In this document: in pieces, positions 32,917-42,139 of the stretch | Layout of the letters: each line of letters opens with the position of its first letter | Numbering within the stretch: the first letter of the stretch is position 1 | From: Banduia mediterranea | Lineage (GTDB): Bacteria; Pseudomonadota; Gammaproteobacteria; Nevskiales; Nevskiaceae | DNA: 64,000 nucleotides | Assembly (NCBI RefSeq): GCF_031846245.1 | Contig: NZ_JAVRIC010000001.1 | Coordinates: forward strand, 124,001-188,000 | Reading direction: 5' to 3' | The notes under the pieces: generated by a model | Database searches by the model: none | Told to the model about the DNA's origin: nothing | What the model saw: the letters and a program-made list of their open reading frames with translations, nothing else | Program-made: the position numbers and the translations under genes

Positions 32917-34752
32917 ATGTGCGGAATCGTCGGCGCCATCGCGCAGCGTGACATCAGCGAAGTTCTCGTCGAAGGCATCCGCCGCTTGCAGTATCGCGGC
33001 TACGATTCCACCGGCCTCGCCATGCTCGGGGACAATGGCGCCATCTGCATGCGGCGCGCCGTCGGCAAGGTCTCCGAACTCGAAAGGAAGCTGGAGGCGA
33101 GCCCGTGCCGGGGGCGGCTTGGAATTGCGCATTCGCGCTGGGCCACGCACGGCGGCGTGACCGAAGCCAATGCGCATCCGCACCTGTCCGGCGAGCGGAT
33201 TGCCGTCATCCACAACGGCATCATCGAAAACTACGAATCGATCCGCGAAGAACTCGCGGCCAGGGGCTACGAATTCCGGTCCGAAACCGATACCGAAGTC
33301 ATTGCGCACCTGATCCACGATCTGCTCAAGCAGGACATCGACCTGACCGAGGCCGTGCGCCAGGCCATGCGCCGTTTCGAGGGCGCCTACGCCATCGTGG
33401 TGTTCGACGCCCAGCAGCCGGACCGCCTGGTCACCGCACGTATCGCCAGCCCGCTGGTCATCGGGCACGGAGACGGCGAGAACTTCGTCGCCTCCGGCAT
33501 TCAGGCGCTGCTGCCGGTCACGCGGCGGTTTTCGGTGCTCGACGAGGGTGACATGGCTGAGGTCCGTCTTGATGGCGTGACCATCTACGATGCTGACGGA
33601 AACATCGTCGAACGCGAGATCACCGTGTCCGAGCAATCGGCGGACGCCGTGGAGCGCGGTGACTACGCGCACTACATGCTCAAGGAAATCTACGAGCAGC
33701 CGCGCGCAATCGCGGACACCTTGTCCGAACGCATCCTCGGCGATCACGTGCTGGAAGCCGCCTTCGGGCCCCGCGCCGCCGAAATCCTGCCACAAGTCGA
33801 CAACGTGCATATCGTCGCCTGCGGCACCAGCTACCACGCCGGGCTGGTCGCGCGTTACTACCTGGAGCAGGGCGCGCGCATACCGTGCACCGTCGAGGTC
33901 GCCAGCGAATACCGCTACCGCAATCCGGTGGTGCAGCCCGGCACCCTGTTCCTCGCGATCTCCCAGTCCGGCGAAACCGCCGACACCCTGGCCGCCCTGC
34001 GTGAAGCCAGGAAGATCGGCTACGTCGCTACCGCCGCGATCTGCAACGTGGCCGAGTCCTCGCTGGTGCGCGAGGCCGACCTCAGCCTGATGACCCGCGC
34101 CGGTCCCGAAGTGGGCGTAGCCAGTACCAAGGCCTTCACCACCCAACTTGCCGCTCTGGGCCTGCTGGGGCTTGCCATCGGCCAGCGCCGCAGCGTGGAT
34201 CGTCGCCTGGTCGGCGTCTACGCCAGACAGATGCAGCGCGTGCCGGAAATGGTGCAGCAGACGCTGAAGCTGGATGCACAGATTCGCGTGTGGGCGAGGC
34301 ACTTCGCCGACAAGCACCACGCCCTGTTCCTGGGCCGCGGGCCCACCTACCCGGTAGCCATGGAAGGTGCACTCAAGCTCAAGGAAATCTCCTACATCCA
34401 CGCCGAGGCCTATCCGGCCGGCGAACTCAAGCACGGCCCGTTGGCGCTGGTGGACGACGACATGCCGGTGATCGCTGTCGCGCCCAACGACCGGCTCTTG
34501 GAAAAACTCAAATCCAATCTGCAGGAAGTGCGCGCGCGCGGCGGTCGTCTGTTCGTGTTCGCCGACCCCAACACCGGTTTCACTCCGAGCGACGGGGTGG
34601 ACATCATGACCATGCCCGAGCACATCGAGCCATTGCAGGCCCCGCTGATCTACACCGTGCCGCTGCAACTGCTGGCCTACCACGTGGCCGTGCTGCGCGG
34701 GACCGACGTGGATCAGCCGAGGAATCTGGCGAAGTCGGTGACGGTGGAGTAG
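32917..34752 (+). CDS. glmS: Glutamine-fructose-6-phosphate aminotransferase GlmS
   Basis: 611 residues (E. coli 609). Cys2 at the start (MCGIVGAIAQRDISEVLVEG) is the glutaminase nucleophile once Met is removed. RGYDSTGLAML and the two SIS sugar-isomerase domains (IVACGTSYHAGLVARYYLEQ, AISQSGETADTLAALREA) follow, ending AKSVTVE as in the family. It supplies glucosamine-6-phosphate, the substrate chain leading to GlmU. The 55-base leader is far too short for a glmS ribozyme. A TATACT box lies at 32881-32886. Confidence 0.97.
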   Translation: MCGIVGAIAQRDISEVLVEGIRRLQYRGYDSTGLAMLGDNGAICMRRAVGKVSELERKLEASPCRGRLGIAHSRWATHGGVTEANAHPHLSGERIAVIHNGIIENYESIREELAARGYEFRSETDTEVIAHLIHDLLKQDIDLTEAVRQAMRRFEGAYAIVVFDAQQPDRLVTARIASPLVIGHGDGENFVASGIQALLPVTRRFSVLDEGDMAEVRLDGVTIYDADGNIVEREITVSEQSADAVERGDYAHYMLKEIYEQPRAIADTLSERILGDHVLEAAFGPRAAEILPQVDNVHIVACGTSYHAGLVARYYLEQGARIPCTVEVASEYRYRNPVVQPGTLFLAISQSGETADTLAALREARKIGYVATAAICNVAESSLVREADLSLMTRAGPEVGVASTKAFTTQLAALGLLGLAIGQRRSVDRRLVGVYARQMQRVPEMVQQTLKLDAQIRVWARHFADKHHALFLGRGPTYPVAMEGALKLKEISYIHAEAYPAGELKHGPLALVDDDMPVIAVAPNDRLLEKLKSNLQEVRARGGRLFVFADPNTGFTPSDGVDIMTMPEHIEPLQAPLIYTVPLQLLAYHVAVLRGTDVDQPRNLAKSVTVE

Positions 34753-34830
34753 CGAGCCTGTCGGCTTGCGCGCCTTTGCTGGTTCGCAAAGAGCCTGAAA
34801 CCGGATGGGTTCGCTGAAGCTTCAGCGAGG

Positions 34831-34990
34831 TCACGCCAAGTCGTCAAAGTAGAGCCGCACACCCATGCGCTTGTGCAGCACGCCGATGATGTCGACTCCC
34901 CTGCACGAACCAGATAGAAAATCACACGCTTTCGGCGGCTTCGCGCATGTCCGGGGTGACGCGTAGCGGCGGCAGGGTTGCGGTTTTCAT
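34831..34990 (-). pseudogene. Collapsed ParD/ParE-type toxin-antitoxin relic
   Basis: From an ATG at 34990 the minus strand reads MKTATLPPLRVTPDMREAAE and SV, the usual first residues of a CopG/ParD-type antitoxin, then stops. Immediately after, IFYLVRAG and, one frameshift later, GVDIIGVLHKRMGVRLYFDD and LA end at 34831; this is the C-terminus of a RelE/ParE toxin. The rest of both genes is gone. Between glmS and this relic lie a CTTTGC/GCAAAG hairpin (about 34775-34792, possible weak glmS terminator) and a 16-bp palindrome (34812-34827). Confidence 0.65.
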
Positions 34991-35045
34991 GGGCGGCGAC
35001 CGTATTGCAAGTGCGATGCAATGCTGTTTGATGCGGCCGATGCCG

Positions 35046-35261
35046 TCAACTTGCCGCTGCGTCCGGCCCGCTCAGGCGCGTGTCCCGGTAGAGCGCATCC
35101 TGCAAGTCATGCACGGCCTGCTCGAACCCGGTTTTGCTGCCGAAGGGGCGGATCAGCTGCATCGGTGTGCCCATCTGGTTGAACGGCCGGATTTCGAGCA
35201 CGCGTACATTGTCCAGGCCGGTGATGATGCCGTCGTCCTGGTATTTGAATCGGGATGCCAT
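35046..35261 (-). CDS. Hypothetical small protein
   Basis: 71 residues: MASRFKYQDDGIITGLDNVR, VLEIRPFNQMGTPMQLIRPF, GSKTGFEQAVHDLQDALYRD and a short tail. The composition looks like real coding sequence, but there is no good ribosome-binding site and no recognised family. It lies in the same degraded stretch as the toxin-antitoxin relic. An inverted repeat GCCTGAAC/GTTCAGGC (35277-35309) separates it from csbD. I see nothing else in 34991-35401. Confidence 0.35.
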   Translation of the reverse strand: MASRFKYQDDGIITGLDNVRVLEIRPFNQMGTPMQLIRPFGSKTGFEQAVHDLQDALYRDTRLSGPDAAAS

Positions 35262-35401
35262 GGACGGTTGCGCTGAGCCTGAACGCGGACTCTCAGCGAG
35301 AGTTCAGGCCGTCTGGCACACCCTGTACGCAGGCTTCAAGGAGGACCGGCGGCAGATATTGGCTGGTCCGCATCAGTACCAATCGTCAAAGGAGTATCCC
35401 G

Positions 35402-35587
35402 ATGGCAGACGACAAGCGCTACGAAGGCAAGACCGAAAACCTCAAGGGCAAGTTCAAGGAAGGTGCCGGCAAGGTTTCCGGCGACGAGCAGCTCGAGAAT
35501 GAAGGCAAGGTCGATCAGAAGACCGGCAAGATCAAGGATACGATCGGCAAGGTCAAAGATACGGTGAAGGATGTGGTCAGCCACTAG
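35402..35587 (+). CDS. CsbD-family stress protein
   Basis: 61 residues, all helical and Lys/Asp/Gly-rich: MADDKRYEGKTENLKGKFKE, GAGKVSGDEQLENEGKVDQK, TGKIKDTIGKVKDTVKDVVS. This is the standard CsbD layout. A strong AAAGGAG ribosome-binding site precedes the ATG, and an intrinsic terminator follows 20 bases after the stop. CsbD proteins are abundant small proteins induced in general stress; their activity is unknown. Confidence 0.9.
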   Translation: MADDKRYEGKTENLKGKFKEGAGKVSGDEQLENEGKVDQKTGKIKDTIGKVKDTVKDVVSH

Positions 35588-35607
35588 TGTCGTATCACCG
35601 CATCAAC

Positions 35608-35637
35608 AAAAAGGCGTCCTGAACGGGGCGCCTTTTT
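35608..35637 (+). terminator. Intrinsic terminator of csbD gene
   Basis: A stem AAAAAGGCG / CGCCTTTTT with a 12-base loop ends in a T-run, placed just after the csbD-family stop. Confidence 0.85.
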
Positions 35638-35757
35638 GCTGGGAGGCGATCGGTGGTGATGGACCGGGCAGGCAACGGTCACCTTCTGGTTTTCGGCGGG
35701 TCGCGTGAATACCGGGTCAGGCTGCGGCTTGTCCGGAGTGACAAGGGTGGGCAGACC

Positions 35758-36198
35758 TCATTCGCAGCTGCTGGCGATCTGTTCGAGCGCCTTGTCGCGC
35801 TCCGCGTTGAACATGTCTTCAGTGAAGCGCACGCGCTCGCCATTGTCGTCGACGCGCATCAGCCGCCTTGCCGTCTTCGCGTCAAGGTAGGCCAATCGAT
35901 CACGTGCGGCTTGGCACTGCTGCTGGCGCTCATTTCGCGCGACCTGGCGTGCGTGCTCTGCTGCGGCGCGTGCGAGTTCGTCGGTTTCACTCGACTCCAC
36001 GAAATCATCGATCGATTCCACGGCGGGTGCTGGGTGAGCCCTGGGAGCCCGCGGTTCGTACTTGCTGTAGGCGCCCTGTCCGGGAGGTGTCTGCGAATAA
36101 TGGACCTGGCCTTGAGCATCGACCCAGCGATAGGCCGGGCTTGCGGCAGCGGCGCTGCTCGCCAGGCACAGGATCAGTGCCGTGACCCAGCCCGGCAT
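35758..36198 (-). CDS. DUF4124 exported protein
   Basis: 146 residues from ATG 36198; an in-frame ATG at 36225 is possible but would overlap sufE by 17 bases. A signal peptide (MPGWVTALILCLASSAAAAS) leads into a DUF4124 core, PAYRWVDAQGQVHYSQTPPG. A basic/acidic helical region with a coiled-coil look follows (HARQVARNERQQQCQAARDR, VDDNGERVRFTEDMFNAERD). Function unknown. It sits directly downstream of sufE on the same strand. Confidence 0.7.
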   Translation of the reverse strand: MPGWVTALILCLASSAAAASPAYRWVDAQGQVHYSQTPPGQGAYSKYEPRAPRAHPAPAVESIDDFVESSETDELARAAAEHARQVARNERQQQCQAARDRLAYLDAKTARRLMRVDDNGERVRFTEDMFNAERDKALEQIASSCE

Positions 36199-36208
36199 GC
36201 GCAGCGAA

Positions 36209-36628
36209 TCAGGCGGCGCCGGCATGTTCGGCGGCCATGGCGCGTATGCGCTCCACCATCGAATAGAAACCGTTGCGGCGGTTCATGGTGATCTGGTTCT
36301 CCAGGCCGAGCCTTGCGAAAGCCTCGGCGATATCCAGATTCAGTATTTCGTCGGGCGTTCGTTCGGACACCAGCATGAACAGTAGCGCGATAAGACCTTT
36401 GACGATGTGAGCGTCCGAATCACCGTAGAACTTCAGTCGCTTCGGTTCGCCGGGAACAAGCTCATGGTCGAGCCAGACCTGCGACATGCAGCCACGGACT
36501 TTGTTCGACTCGTTCTTGGCAGTGTCCGGCATCGGCGGCAACTTGCGGCCGATGTCGATCAGGTAGCGGTAGCGCTCTTCCCAGGGCCCCAGCAGTTCGA
36601 AATTCTCGACGAGTTCATCAACGTTCAT
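36209..36628 (-). CDS. sufE: Cysteine desulfuration protein SufE
   Basis: 139 residues (E. coli 138). The sulfur-accepting Cys47 lies in NKVRGCMSQVWLDHEL, with LLGPWEERYRYLIDIGRKLP before it and LLFMLVSERTPDEILNLDIA after it. SufE takes persulfide sulfur from SufS (or CsdA) for Fe-S cluster assembly. No other suf genes are in the window, so it is either a stand-alone SufE or a CsdE-like protein. Confidence 0.92.
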   Translation of the reverse strand: MNVDELVENFELLGPWEERYRYLIDIGRKLPPMPDTAKNESNKVRGCMSQVWLDHELVPGEPKRLKFYGDSDAHIVKGLIALLFMLVSERTPDEILNLDIAEAFARLGLENQITMNRRNGFYSMVERIRAMAAEHAGAA

Positions 36629-36667
36629 GCGCCCTATTGTAAGGAGCGGATGATCACTCGTGGCGAA

Positions 36668-36799
36668 CTACCAGAGCAGTCCGCTCGCCAGCCAGAGCCC
36701 GGCGGAGAATCCCGCCAGCATTTCGGTGAGTCGCGCAAAGCTCGCCGTCAGCCAGCTTGCGGCGACAGCTTTCGATTTACGGGGAGGCGGGTGGGCCAT
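36668..36799 (-). CDS. Possible tiny membrane protein
   Basis: 43 residues: MAHPPPRKSKAVAASWLTAS then FARLTEMLAGFSAGLWLASG and LLW. AGGTCC lies 5 bases before the ATG, and the second half is one hydrophobic helix. It could equally be chance. It lies in the 384-base gap between sufE and rph. The only other thing visible there is a TATACT box at 36979-36984, probably the -10 of the rph promoter. Confidence 0.3.
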   Translation of the reverse strand: MAHPPPRKSKAVAASWLTASFARLTEMLAGFSAGLWLASGLLW

Positions 36800-37012
36800 G
36801 GATGGACCTCTATGGATGTGTCTGGTACTCCAATACGCAGAGTATCGACGGCTGGATGCGGGAATTGAGCACCACTTGGCACCGGGAGTGTCGGAATTTC
36901 GCGCAAGTGCCCGTAGTCCTGATCCTGCAAAGCGCGGGTCTTGGCGCCTGGCCGGGGGGCGGAATGGGGCACGGCAGTTATACTGCGCGGCCGTTTTGAG
37001 GTTCCCAGCTCG

Positions 37013-37732
37013 ATGACCCGACACTCCGGCCGTAGCGCCGACCAGCTTCGCCCTGTCTCTTTCGTTCGCGGTTTTACCGAACACGCGGAAGGCTCCGTGC
37101 TCGTGAGCTTCGGCGGCACGCGGGTCCTGTGCAACGCCACGGTGGAGGAGCGCGTGCCGGGTTGGCGTCGCGATTCCGGTGCGGGCTGGCTGACGGCCGA
37201 GTACGGCATGTTGCCGCGGGCCACCCACGGCCGCAGCCGTCGCGAAGCGGCCCAGGGCAAGCAGAGCGGCCGTACGCTGGAAATCCAGCGCCTGATCGGC
37301 CGCAGCCTGCGCGCCTGCGTGGACCTCGAAGCGCTCGCCGGCTGCACCATCACCATCGACTGCGATGTACTGCAGGCCGACGGCGGCACCCGCACCGCAA
37401 GCATCACCGGCGGCTATGTCGCCCTGGTGGACGCGCTCGCCAAATTGCGCAAGCAGCGCAAGCTCAAGAAGGAACCGCTGTTCGGACAGATCGCCGCGGT
37501 GTCGGTCGGTATTGTCAACGGCGCGCCGGTGCTCGACCTGGATTATGTGGAGGACTCCAGCGCCGAGACCGATCTCAACGTCGTCATGAACGAAGCCGGT
37601 GGCTTCGTCGAGGTGCAGGGCACGGCGGAAGGCCACGCCTTCCGTCGTGACGAACTGGATTCGATGCTGGGGCTGGCGTCCAAGGGCATTTCCGAGCTGA
37701 TCGCCGCGCAGCGGGCCGCGCTCGAAGGCTGA
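37013..37732 (+). CDS. rph: Ribonuclease PH
   Basis: 239 residues (E. coli 238). The ATG at 37013 starts at the conserved N-terminus ([20 protein letters not shown]). RNase PH-fold signatures follow: [58 protein letters not shown] and [20 protein letters not shown]. It removes nucleotides after the CCA end of tRNA precursors using phosphate. It heads a run rph / GNAT-RdgB / hemW / CPXCG gene; rph next to rdgB is a widely conserved pairing. Confidence 0.96.
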   Translation: MTRHSGRSADQLRPVSFVRGFTEHAEGSVLVSFGGTRVLCNATVEERVPGWRRDSGAGWLTAEYGMLPRATHGRSRREAAQGKQSGRTLEIQRLIGRSLRACVDLEALAGCTITIDCDVLQADGGTRTASITGGYVALVDALAKLRKQRKLKKEPLFGQIAAVSVGIVNGAPVLDLDYVEDSSAETDLNVVMNEAGGFVEVQGTAEGHAFRRDELDSMLGLASKGISELIAAQRAALEG

Positions 37733-37741
37733 GCCTCGCCG

Positions 37742-38785
37742 ATGCGGATCCGGCCCTTTCTCGAATCCGACACCGAAGCGCTGATCGCGTTGTGGCAGCG
37801 CTGCGGCCTGACGCGGCCCTGGAACGACCCGCGCCGCGACATCCTGCGCAAGCTCGACGTTCAGCGCGAGTGGTTTCTGGTGGGCGAGACCGACCGGCAA
37901 CTGGTCGCCAGCGTGATGGCGGGTTACGACGGTCATCGCGGCTGGGTCAACTATCTGGGCGTGGACCCTTCGCATCAGCGCCGAGGCCTGGGCGGCCTGT
38001 TGATGCAGGCGGTCGAAACCCGCTTGCAGGCGGCGGGCTGCCCCAAGATCAATCTGCAGATCCGGCATGACAATAACGCGGCCGTCGGCTTCTATGCCGC
38101 GCTGGGCTATGTCGAGGACGCCACGCACAGCTTCGGCAAGCGCTTGATCGATGAGCAGGACAGCACTCCGCCGCCCAGCGCCGCATCCTCGTCCCGCGAG
38201 GTCGTGCTGGCCAGCCGCAATACCAAGAAACTGCGTGAGATGCAGGCGCTGCTGTCGCCGCTCGGCTGGCGGGTGCGCGCGGTATCCGAATTCAGCGACG
38301 AAGAGCCCGAGGAAAGCGCGGTGAGTTTCGTCGAAAATGCGCTGATCAAGGCACGCCATGCCGCCGCAACGTCCGGATTGCCGGCGATCGCGGACGATTC
38401 GGGGCTGGAAGTGGCGGCGCTCGGCGGCGCACCGGGCGTGCGCTCGGCACGCTACGCCGGCGTGCATGGCGACGATCAGGCCAACAACCAAAAGCTGATC
38501 GAATCGCTGGCGGCGATTCAAGGCGCGGATCGTTCCGCGCGTTTCGTATCGCTGATGGTCTATTTGAGGCACCCCGACGACCCCACACCGATCGTGGCCG
38601 AAGGCGCCTGGCGGGGCCGGATACTCGAAGCGCCGCAAGGCGACTCCGGATTCGGCTACGACCCGCTGTTCTACGTGCCGGAGACCGCGTGCAGTGCTGC
38701 CGAACTGGCGCCGGAGATCAAGAACGCGATCTCGCATCGCGGCCGCGCCGCGGCACTGCTGCAGCAGCGTCTGCACGAGTGCTGA
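37742..38785 (+). CDS. rdgB: Fusion protein: GNAT acetyltransferase (YpeA-like) + XTP/dITP pyrophosphatase RdgB
   Basis: 347 residues in one uninterrupted frame. Residues 1-140 are a complete YpeA-type GNAT domain: MRIRPFLESDTEALIALWQR, LTRPWNDPRRDILRKL, and the acetyl-CoA loop VDPSHQRRGLGGLLMQAVET. A low-complexity linker (DEQDSTPPPSAASSSRE) leads to a complete RdgB/HAM1 domain (residues 155-347): EVVLASRNTKKLREMQALL, catalytic-site IADDSGLEVAALGGAPGVRS, GDSGFGYDPLFYVPE and ISHRGRAAALL. RdgB hydrolyses non-canonical purine triphosphates such as ITP and XTP. In most bacteria the two domains are separate genes. hemW overlaps the 3' end by 7 bases. Confidence 0.9.
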   Translation: MRIRPFLESDTEALIALWQRCGLTRPWNDPRRDILRKLDVQREWFLVGETDRQLVASVMAGYDGHRGWVNYLGVDPSHQRRGLGGLLMQAVETRLQAAGCPKINLQIRHDNNAAVGFYAALGYVEDATHSFGKRLIDEQDSTPPPSAASSSREVVLASRNTKKLREMQALLSPLGWRVRAVSEFSDEEPEESAVSFVENALIKARHAAATSGLPAIADDSGLEVAALGGAPGVRSARYAGVHGDDQANNQKLIESLAAIQGADRSARFVSLMVYLRHPDDPTPIVAEGAWRGRILEAPQGDSGFGYDPLFYVPETACSAAELAPEIKNAISHRGRAAALLQQRLHEC

Positions 38786-39948
38786 GCCGGGACGCGCAGC
38801 CTTTGGCGCTGTACGTCCACTTCCCGTGGTGCGTGCGCAAATGCCCGTACTGCGATTTCAACTCGCACCCGCTGCGCGGCGAGGTGCCCGAAACCGCCTA
38901 TGTCGATGCCTTGATCCGCGATCTTGATTTCGAGTTGCGCAGTTTCGATACGGCGCTGGCGGCGCGCGGTCTCGGCTCGATTTTCATGGGTGGCGGCACA
39001 CCCAGCCTGTTTTCCGACGCGGCGATCGCGCGCCTGCTCGATGCGGTGGCGGCGCGCCTGCCGATGGCGCCGGACATCGAGGTCACACTGGAAGCCAATC
39101 CCGGCACGGTTGACGAATCGCATTTCCGCGGCTATCGCGCTGCTGGCGTCAATCGCCTGTCGATCGGCGTGCAGTCGATGGACGATGCGCAGCTGCGTGT
39201 GCTGGGCCGCATCCACGGCCGCGACGATGCGCTTCGTGCCGTGGACATCGCCCGTCGCGCCGGATTCGACAATCTCAATCTGGACCTGATGTTCGCCTTG
39301 TCGCGGCAGACGCCCGAGGCCGCCGAGACGGATCTGCGCGCCCTGATCGCGCTGGCACCCGAGCACGTGTCGTACTACCACCTGACGCTGGAACCCAATA
39401 CCGCCTTCGCCGCTGCGCCACCGCCGTTGCCGGACGATGACGTGGCCTGGGCAATTCATACCGCGGGTCAGGCGCTGCTGGCCGAGGCCGGCTATGCACA
39501 GTACGAGGTCTCGGCCTACGCCAAGCCGAATCGCCGCGCGCGCCACAATCTCAGTTACTGGACATTCGGCGACTATCTGGGCATTGGCGCCGGCGCGCAC
39601 GGCAAGATCGGAACCGGCGTCTCCGGAATCCGTCGGCGCGCGCGCCACAAGTTGCCGAGACTGTTTCTGGCCGGCGCCGGCAGCGCCGCGGCCTTACAGA
39701 GCGACAGCGTGGTCGAGTCAGCCGATCTGCCGTTCGAATTCATGATGAATGTGCTGCGCCTGCATGAGGGTTTTGCGCCGCAGGCCTTCGTCGACGCGAC
39801 CGGTCTGGCGCTGGACAGCATCGAAATCCCGCTCGTCAGGGCGCAGACTCTGGGACTGATCGAACGCACGCCGCAGCGGATCAGACCCAGTGCGCGCGGC
39901 CGTGACCATCTCAACAGCCTGATCGAACTGTTTCTGCCCGATGCTTGA
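38779..39948 (+). CDS. hemW: Radical SAM heme chaperone HemW
   Basis: 389 residues from a GTG at 38779 that overlaps the rdgB stop; this start gives the family N-terminus (LSRDAQPLALYVHFPWC). The CX3CX2C cluster motif is WCVRKCPYCDFNSH. MGGGTPSLFSDAAIARLLDA, VTLEANPGTVDESHFRGYRA and RARHNLSYWTFGDYLGIGAG follow, then a C-terminal HemN-type domain. The HNxxYW feature and single N-terminal cluster motif point to HemW (heme delivery) rather than coproporphyrinogen dehydrogenase HemN. Confidence 0.93.
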   Translation: MLSRDAQPLALYVHFPWCVRKCPYCDFNSHPLRGEVPETAYVDALIRDLDFELRSFDTALAARGLGSIFMGGGTPSLFSDAAIARLLDAVAARLPMAPDIEVTLEANPGTVDESHFRGYRAAGVNRLSIGVQSMDDAQLRVLGRIHGRDDALRAVDIARRAGFDNLNLDLMFALSRQTPEAAETDLRALIALAPEHVSYYHLTLEPNTAFAAAPPPLPDDDVAWAIHTAGQALLAEAGYAQYEVSAYAKPNRRARHNLSYWTFGDYLGIGAGAHGKIGTGVSGIRRRARHKLPRLFLAGAGSAAALQSDSVVESADLPFEFMMNVLRLHEGFAPQAFVDATGLALDSIEIPLVRAQTLGLIERTPQRIRPSARGRDHLNSLIELFLPDA

Positions 39949-40123
39949 AGACGCCGAAATCCAATGCCCCTACTGTTGGGAAACCATCGTGCTGGAACTC
40001 GATCTTTCGGCGGGCGCGCAGACCTATACCGAGGACTGCTCGGTGTGTTGCCGGCCGATACTGGTTCGGCTGGAAACCGATGGTGAGGCCTTTTCCGTGC
40101 ACATCCAGGCCGAGGGCGAGTAG
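39941..40123 (+). CDS. CPXCG-motif cysteine-rich protein
   Basis: 60 residues: MLEDAEIQCPYCWETIVLEL, DLSAGAQTYTEDCSVCCRPI, LVRLETDGEAFSVHIQAEGE. Two Cys pairs (CPYC and CSVCC) suggest zinc binding. It belongs to a small conserved proteobacterial family of unknown function, annotated by its CPXCG motif. The start overlaps the hemW stop by 8 bases. Confidence 0.85.
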   Translation: MLEDAEIQCPYCWETIVLELDLSAGAQTYTEDCSVCCRPILVRLETDGEAFSVHIQAEGE

Positions 40124-40237
40124 GGCGCGAATCGCGGCATTCATATGACTTTGGTGTGCATCGTCGGGCACGCTTGCGGCGGCGGCGGTGTCGCCGTACA
40201 ATTCGCGCCCTTTTCGCCCGCCTGCGGTAGCTGTCCG

Positions 40238-40483
40238 ATGAAAGCCGATATCCATCCAAAGTACGACTACGTGGTCTTCCAGGACATGTCCAGCGACTAC
40301 ATGCTGTTGACGCGTTCCACCATGTCGAGCCGCGAAACCATCAAGTGGGAAGACGGCAAGGAATACCCGCTGATCAAGATGGAAGTCTCCAGCGCTTCGC
40401 ATCCGTTCTACACGGGCAAGCAGAAGATCCTCGACACCGCCGGCCGCGTCGACAAGTTCCGTCGTCGCTACGCGAAGTCCTGA
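40238..40483 (+). CDS. rpmE2: 50S ribosomal protein L31 type B
   Basis: 81 residues from the ATG at 40238: [20 protein letters not shown], then [20 protein letters not shown] and [20 protein letters not shown]. It lacks the CXXC zinc ribbon of type A L31, so it is the zinc-independent paralog that typically replaces L31A under zinc shortage. I see no Zur-like palindrome upstream. A terminator follows at 40520. Confidence 0.95.
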   Translation: MKADIHPKYDYVVFQDMSSDYMLLTRSTMSSRETIKWEDGKEYPLIKMEVSSASHPFYTGKQKILDTAGRVDKFRRRYAKS

Positions 40484-40519
40484 TCCGGAACTGATACCGA
40501 ATCCGCTTGCGGGTTCATG

Positions 40520-40545
40520 AAACGGCCGCTTTTCGCGGCCGTTTT
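40520..40545 (+). terminator. Intrinsic terminator of rpmE2
   Basis: A stem AAACGGCCGC / GCGGCCGTTT with a TTTTC loop ends in a T-rich run (TTTTCGTTTT). Confidence 0.85.
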
Positions 40546-40765
40546 CGTTTTCGTTTGCGGGGCAGTCCGCGTCGCTGACACGGTTCGCGTTGCGGCGCAG
40601 CACGCGCGACAGGCATAATTCCGCTGCTGCGTACGCGGCCGTACGTCAATCCTGCCGATCGCCTAACCATCCCGGACTCTCCGGAATCGTGTGTTCAGGG
40701 GCGGTTCGAGCGTGAACGCCGGCCCTTCGCCCGCTTCTTATAGAACAGACCAACCGGAGTGAATG

Positions 40766-42052
40766 ATGGCTCAGTACAGCCTTATCAACGAAGACACCGG
40801 CGCCAAGCTCGAACTTCCCGTCAAGCAGGGAACTCTCGGCCCGATCGGCCTCGATGTCGGCAAGGTGTACGCAAAAGAGGACGTCTTCACCTACGATCCG
40901 GGCTTCACCTCGACCTGTTCCTGCGAGAGCGCCATTACCTATATCGATGGTGACGCTGGGGTGCTGCTGTATCGCGGCTACCCCGTGGATCAGCTCGCCG
41001 AACACTCCAGCTTCATCGAAGTGGCCTACCTGATCCTGTACGGAGAGCTGCCGAGCCCGAGCGCACTCGAGGAGTTCGAAGCCTCGATCAGTCGCCACAC
41101 GATGATCAACGAGGGCGTGAAGCGCTTTTTCGACGGTTTCTATTACGACGCGCATCCGATGTCGATGCTGACGGGTGTGGTCGGCGCGCTGTCCGCGTTC
41201 TATCACGACACCAGCAACAGCAAGGATGCCAAGCAGCGCGACATTTTCGCGCATCGCATGATCGCCAAGATTCCGACGATCGCCGCGGCGGCCTACAAGA
41301 AGTACTTCGGCCAGCCGTTCATGTATCCGCAGAACAACCTCGACTACTGCAGCAATCTGCTGCACATGATGTTCTCGGTGCCGGCCGAGCCCTACGAGGT
41401 CGACCCGATCGCAGCCAAGGCGCTGGACGTGCTGTTCATCCTGCACGCCGACCACGAGCAGAACGCTTCGACTTCCACGGTGCGCATGGCCGGCTCCACT
41501 GGCACCAATCCGTATGCCGCGATTTCATCCGGCATTGCGGCCCTGTGGGGGCCAGCGCACGGCGGCGCCAACGAGGCCGTGCTGAAGATGCTCGAAGAAA
41601 TCGGCACCCCGGACAAGGCCCCCGAGTTCCTGCAGAAGGTCAAGGACAAGGTTGAAGGCGTGCGCCTGATGGGCTTCGGCCATCGCGTGTACAAGAATTT
41701 CGACCCGCGCGCCACGATCATTCGCGAGCACTGCCATCGTGTGCTCAAGCACCTCGGCAAGGAAAACGACCCGCAGCTCGAACTGGCAATGAAGCTCGAA
41801 GAGGTGGCGCTGTCGGACGACTACTTCAAGGAGCGCAAGCTCTATCCGAACGTCGACTTCTACTCCGGCATCATCTACAAGGCGCTCGGCATCCCGGTGA
41901 ACATGTTCACCCCGATGTTCGCTATCGCCCGTACCGTGGGCTGGGTTGCCCACTGGTCGGAAATGGTGTCCGAGCCGCTGAAGATCGCACGTCCGCGTCA
42001 GGTCTACATGGGCGCCGACAAGCGTGACTACGTGACGGTCGACAAGCGCTGA
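40766..42052 (+). CDS. gltA: Citrate synthase (type II, GltA)
   Basis: 428 residues from ATG 40766, with CGGAG 6 bases upstream; the adjacent ATG at 40763 leaves only 3 bases. The N-terminus ([20 protein letters not shown]) and length are those of hexameric gammaproteobacterial enzymes. Catalytic segments are intact: [17 protein letters not shown] (His), [15 protein letters not shown] (His) and [17 protein letters not shown] (Asp). It condenses oxaloacetate and acetyl-CoA to start the TCA cycle. A terminator follows. Confidence 0.97.
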   Translation: MAQYSLINEDTGAKLELPVKQGTLGPIGLDVGKVYAKEDVFTYDPGFTSTCSCESAITYIDGDAGVLLYRGYPVDQLAEHSSFIEVAYLILYGELPSPSALEEFEASISRHTMINEGVKRFFDGFYYDAHPMSMLTGVVGALSAFYHDTSNSKDAKQRDIFAHRMIAKIPTIAAAAYKKYFGQPFMYPQNNLDYCSNLLHMMFSVPAEPYEVDPIAAKALDVLFILHADHEQNASTSTVRMAGSTGTNPYAAISSGIAALWGPAHGGANEAVLKMLEEIGTPDKAPEFLQKVKDKVEGVRLMGFGHRVYKNFDPRATIIREHCHRVLKHLGKENDPQLELAMKLEEVALSDDYFKERKLYPNVDFYSGIIYKALGIPVNMFTPMFAIARTVGWVAHWSEMVSEPLKIARPRQVYMGADKRDYVTVDKR

Positions 42053-42070
42053 GTCCAGCGCCGCGTCGAG

Positions 42071-42097
42071 AAAACGCCCGCTTTTGCGGGCGTTTTT
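42071..42097 (+). terminator. Intrinsic terminator of gltA
   Basis: A stem AAAACGCCCGC / GCGGGCGTTTT with a TTTT loop is followed by TTTCGTTT, 19 bases after the gltA stop. Confidence 0.9.
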
Positions 42098-42139
42098 CGT
42101 TTACGCTGAGATGACTTGTTTCACTCATCGCAACACCGC

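Noticed and set aside
35653-36291. 212-codon plus-strand frame opposite the DUF4124 and sufE genes
   Set aside because: It lies antisense to better-supported genes and has no recognisable protein features.
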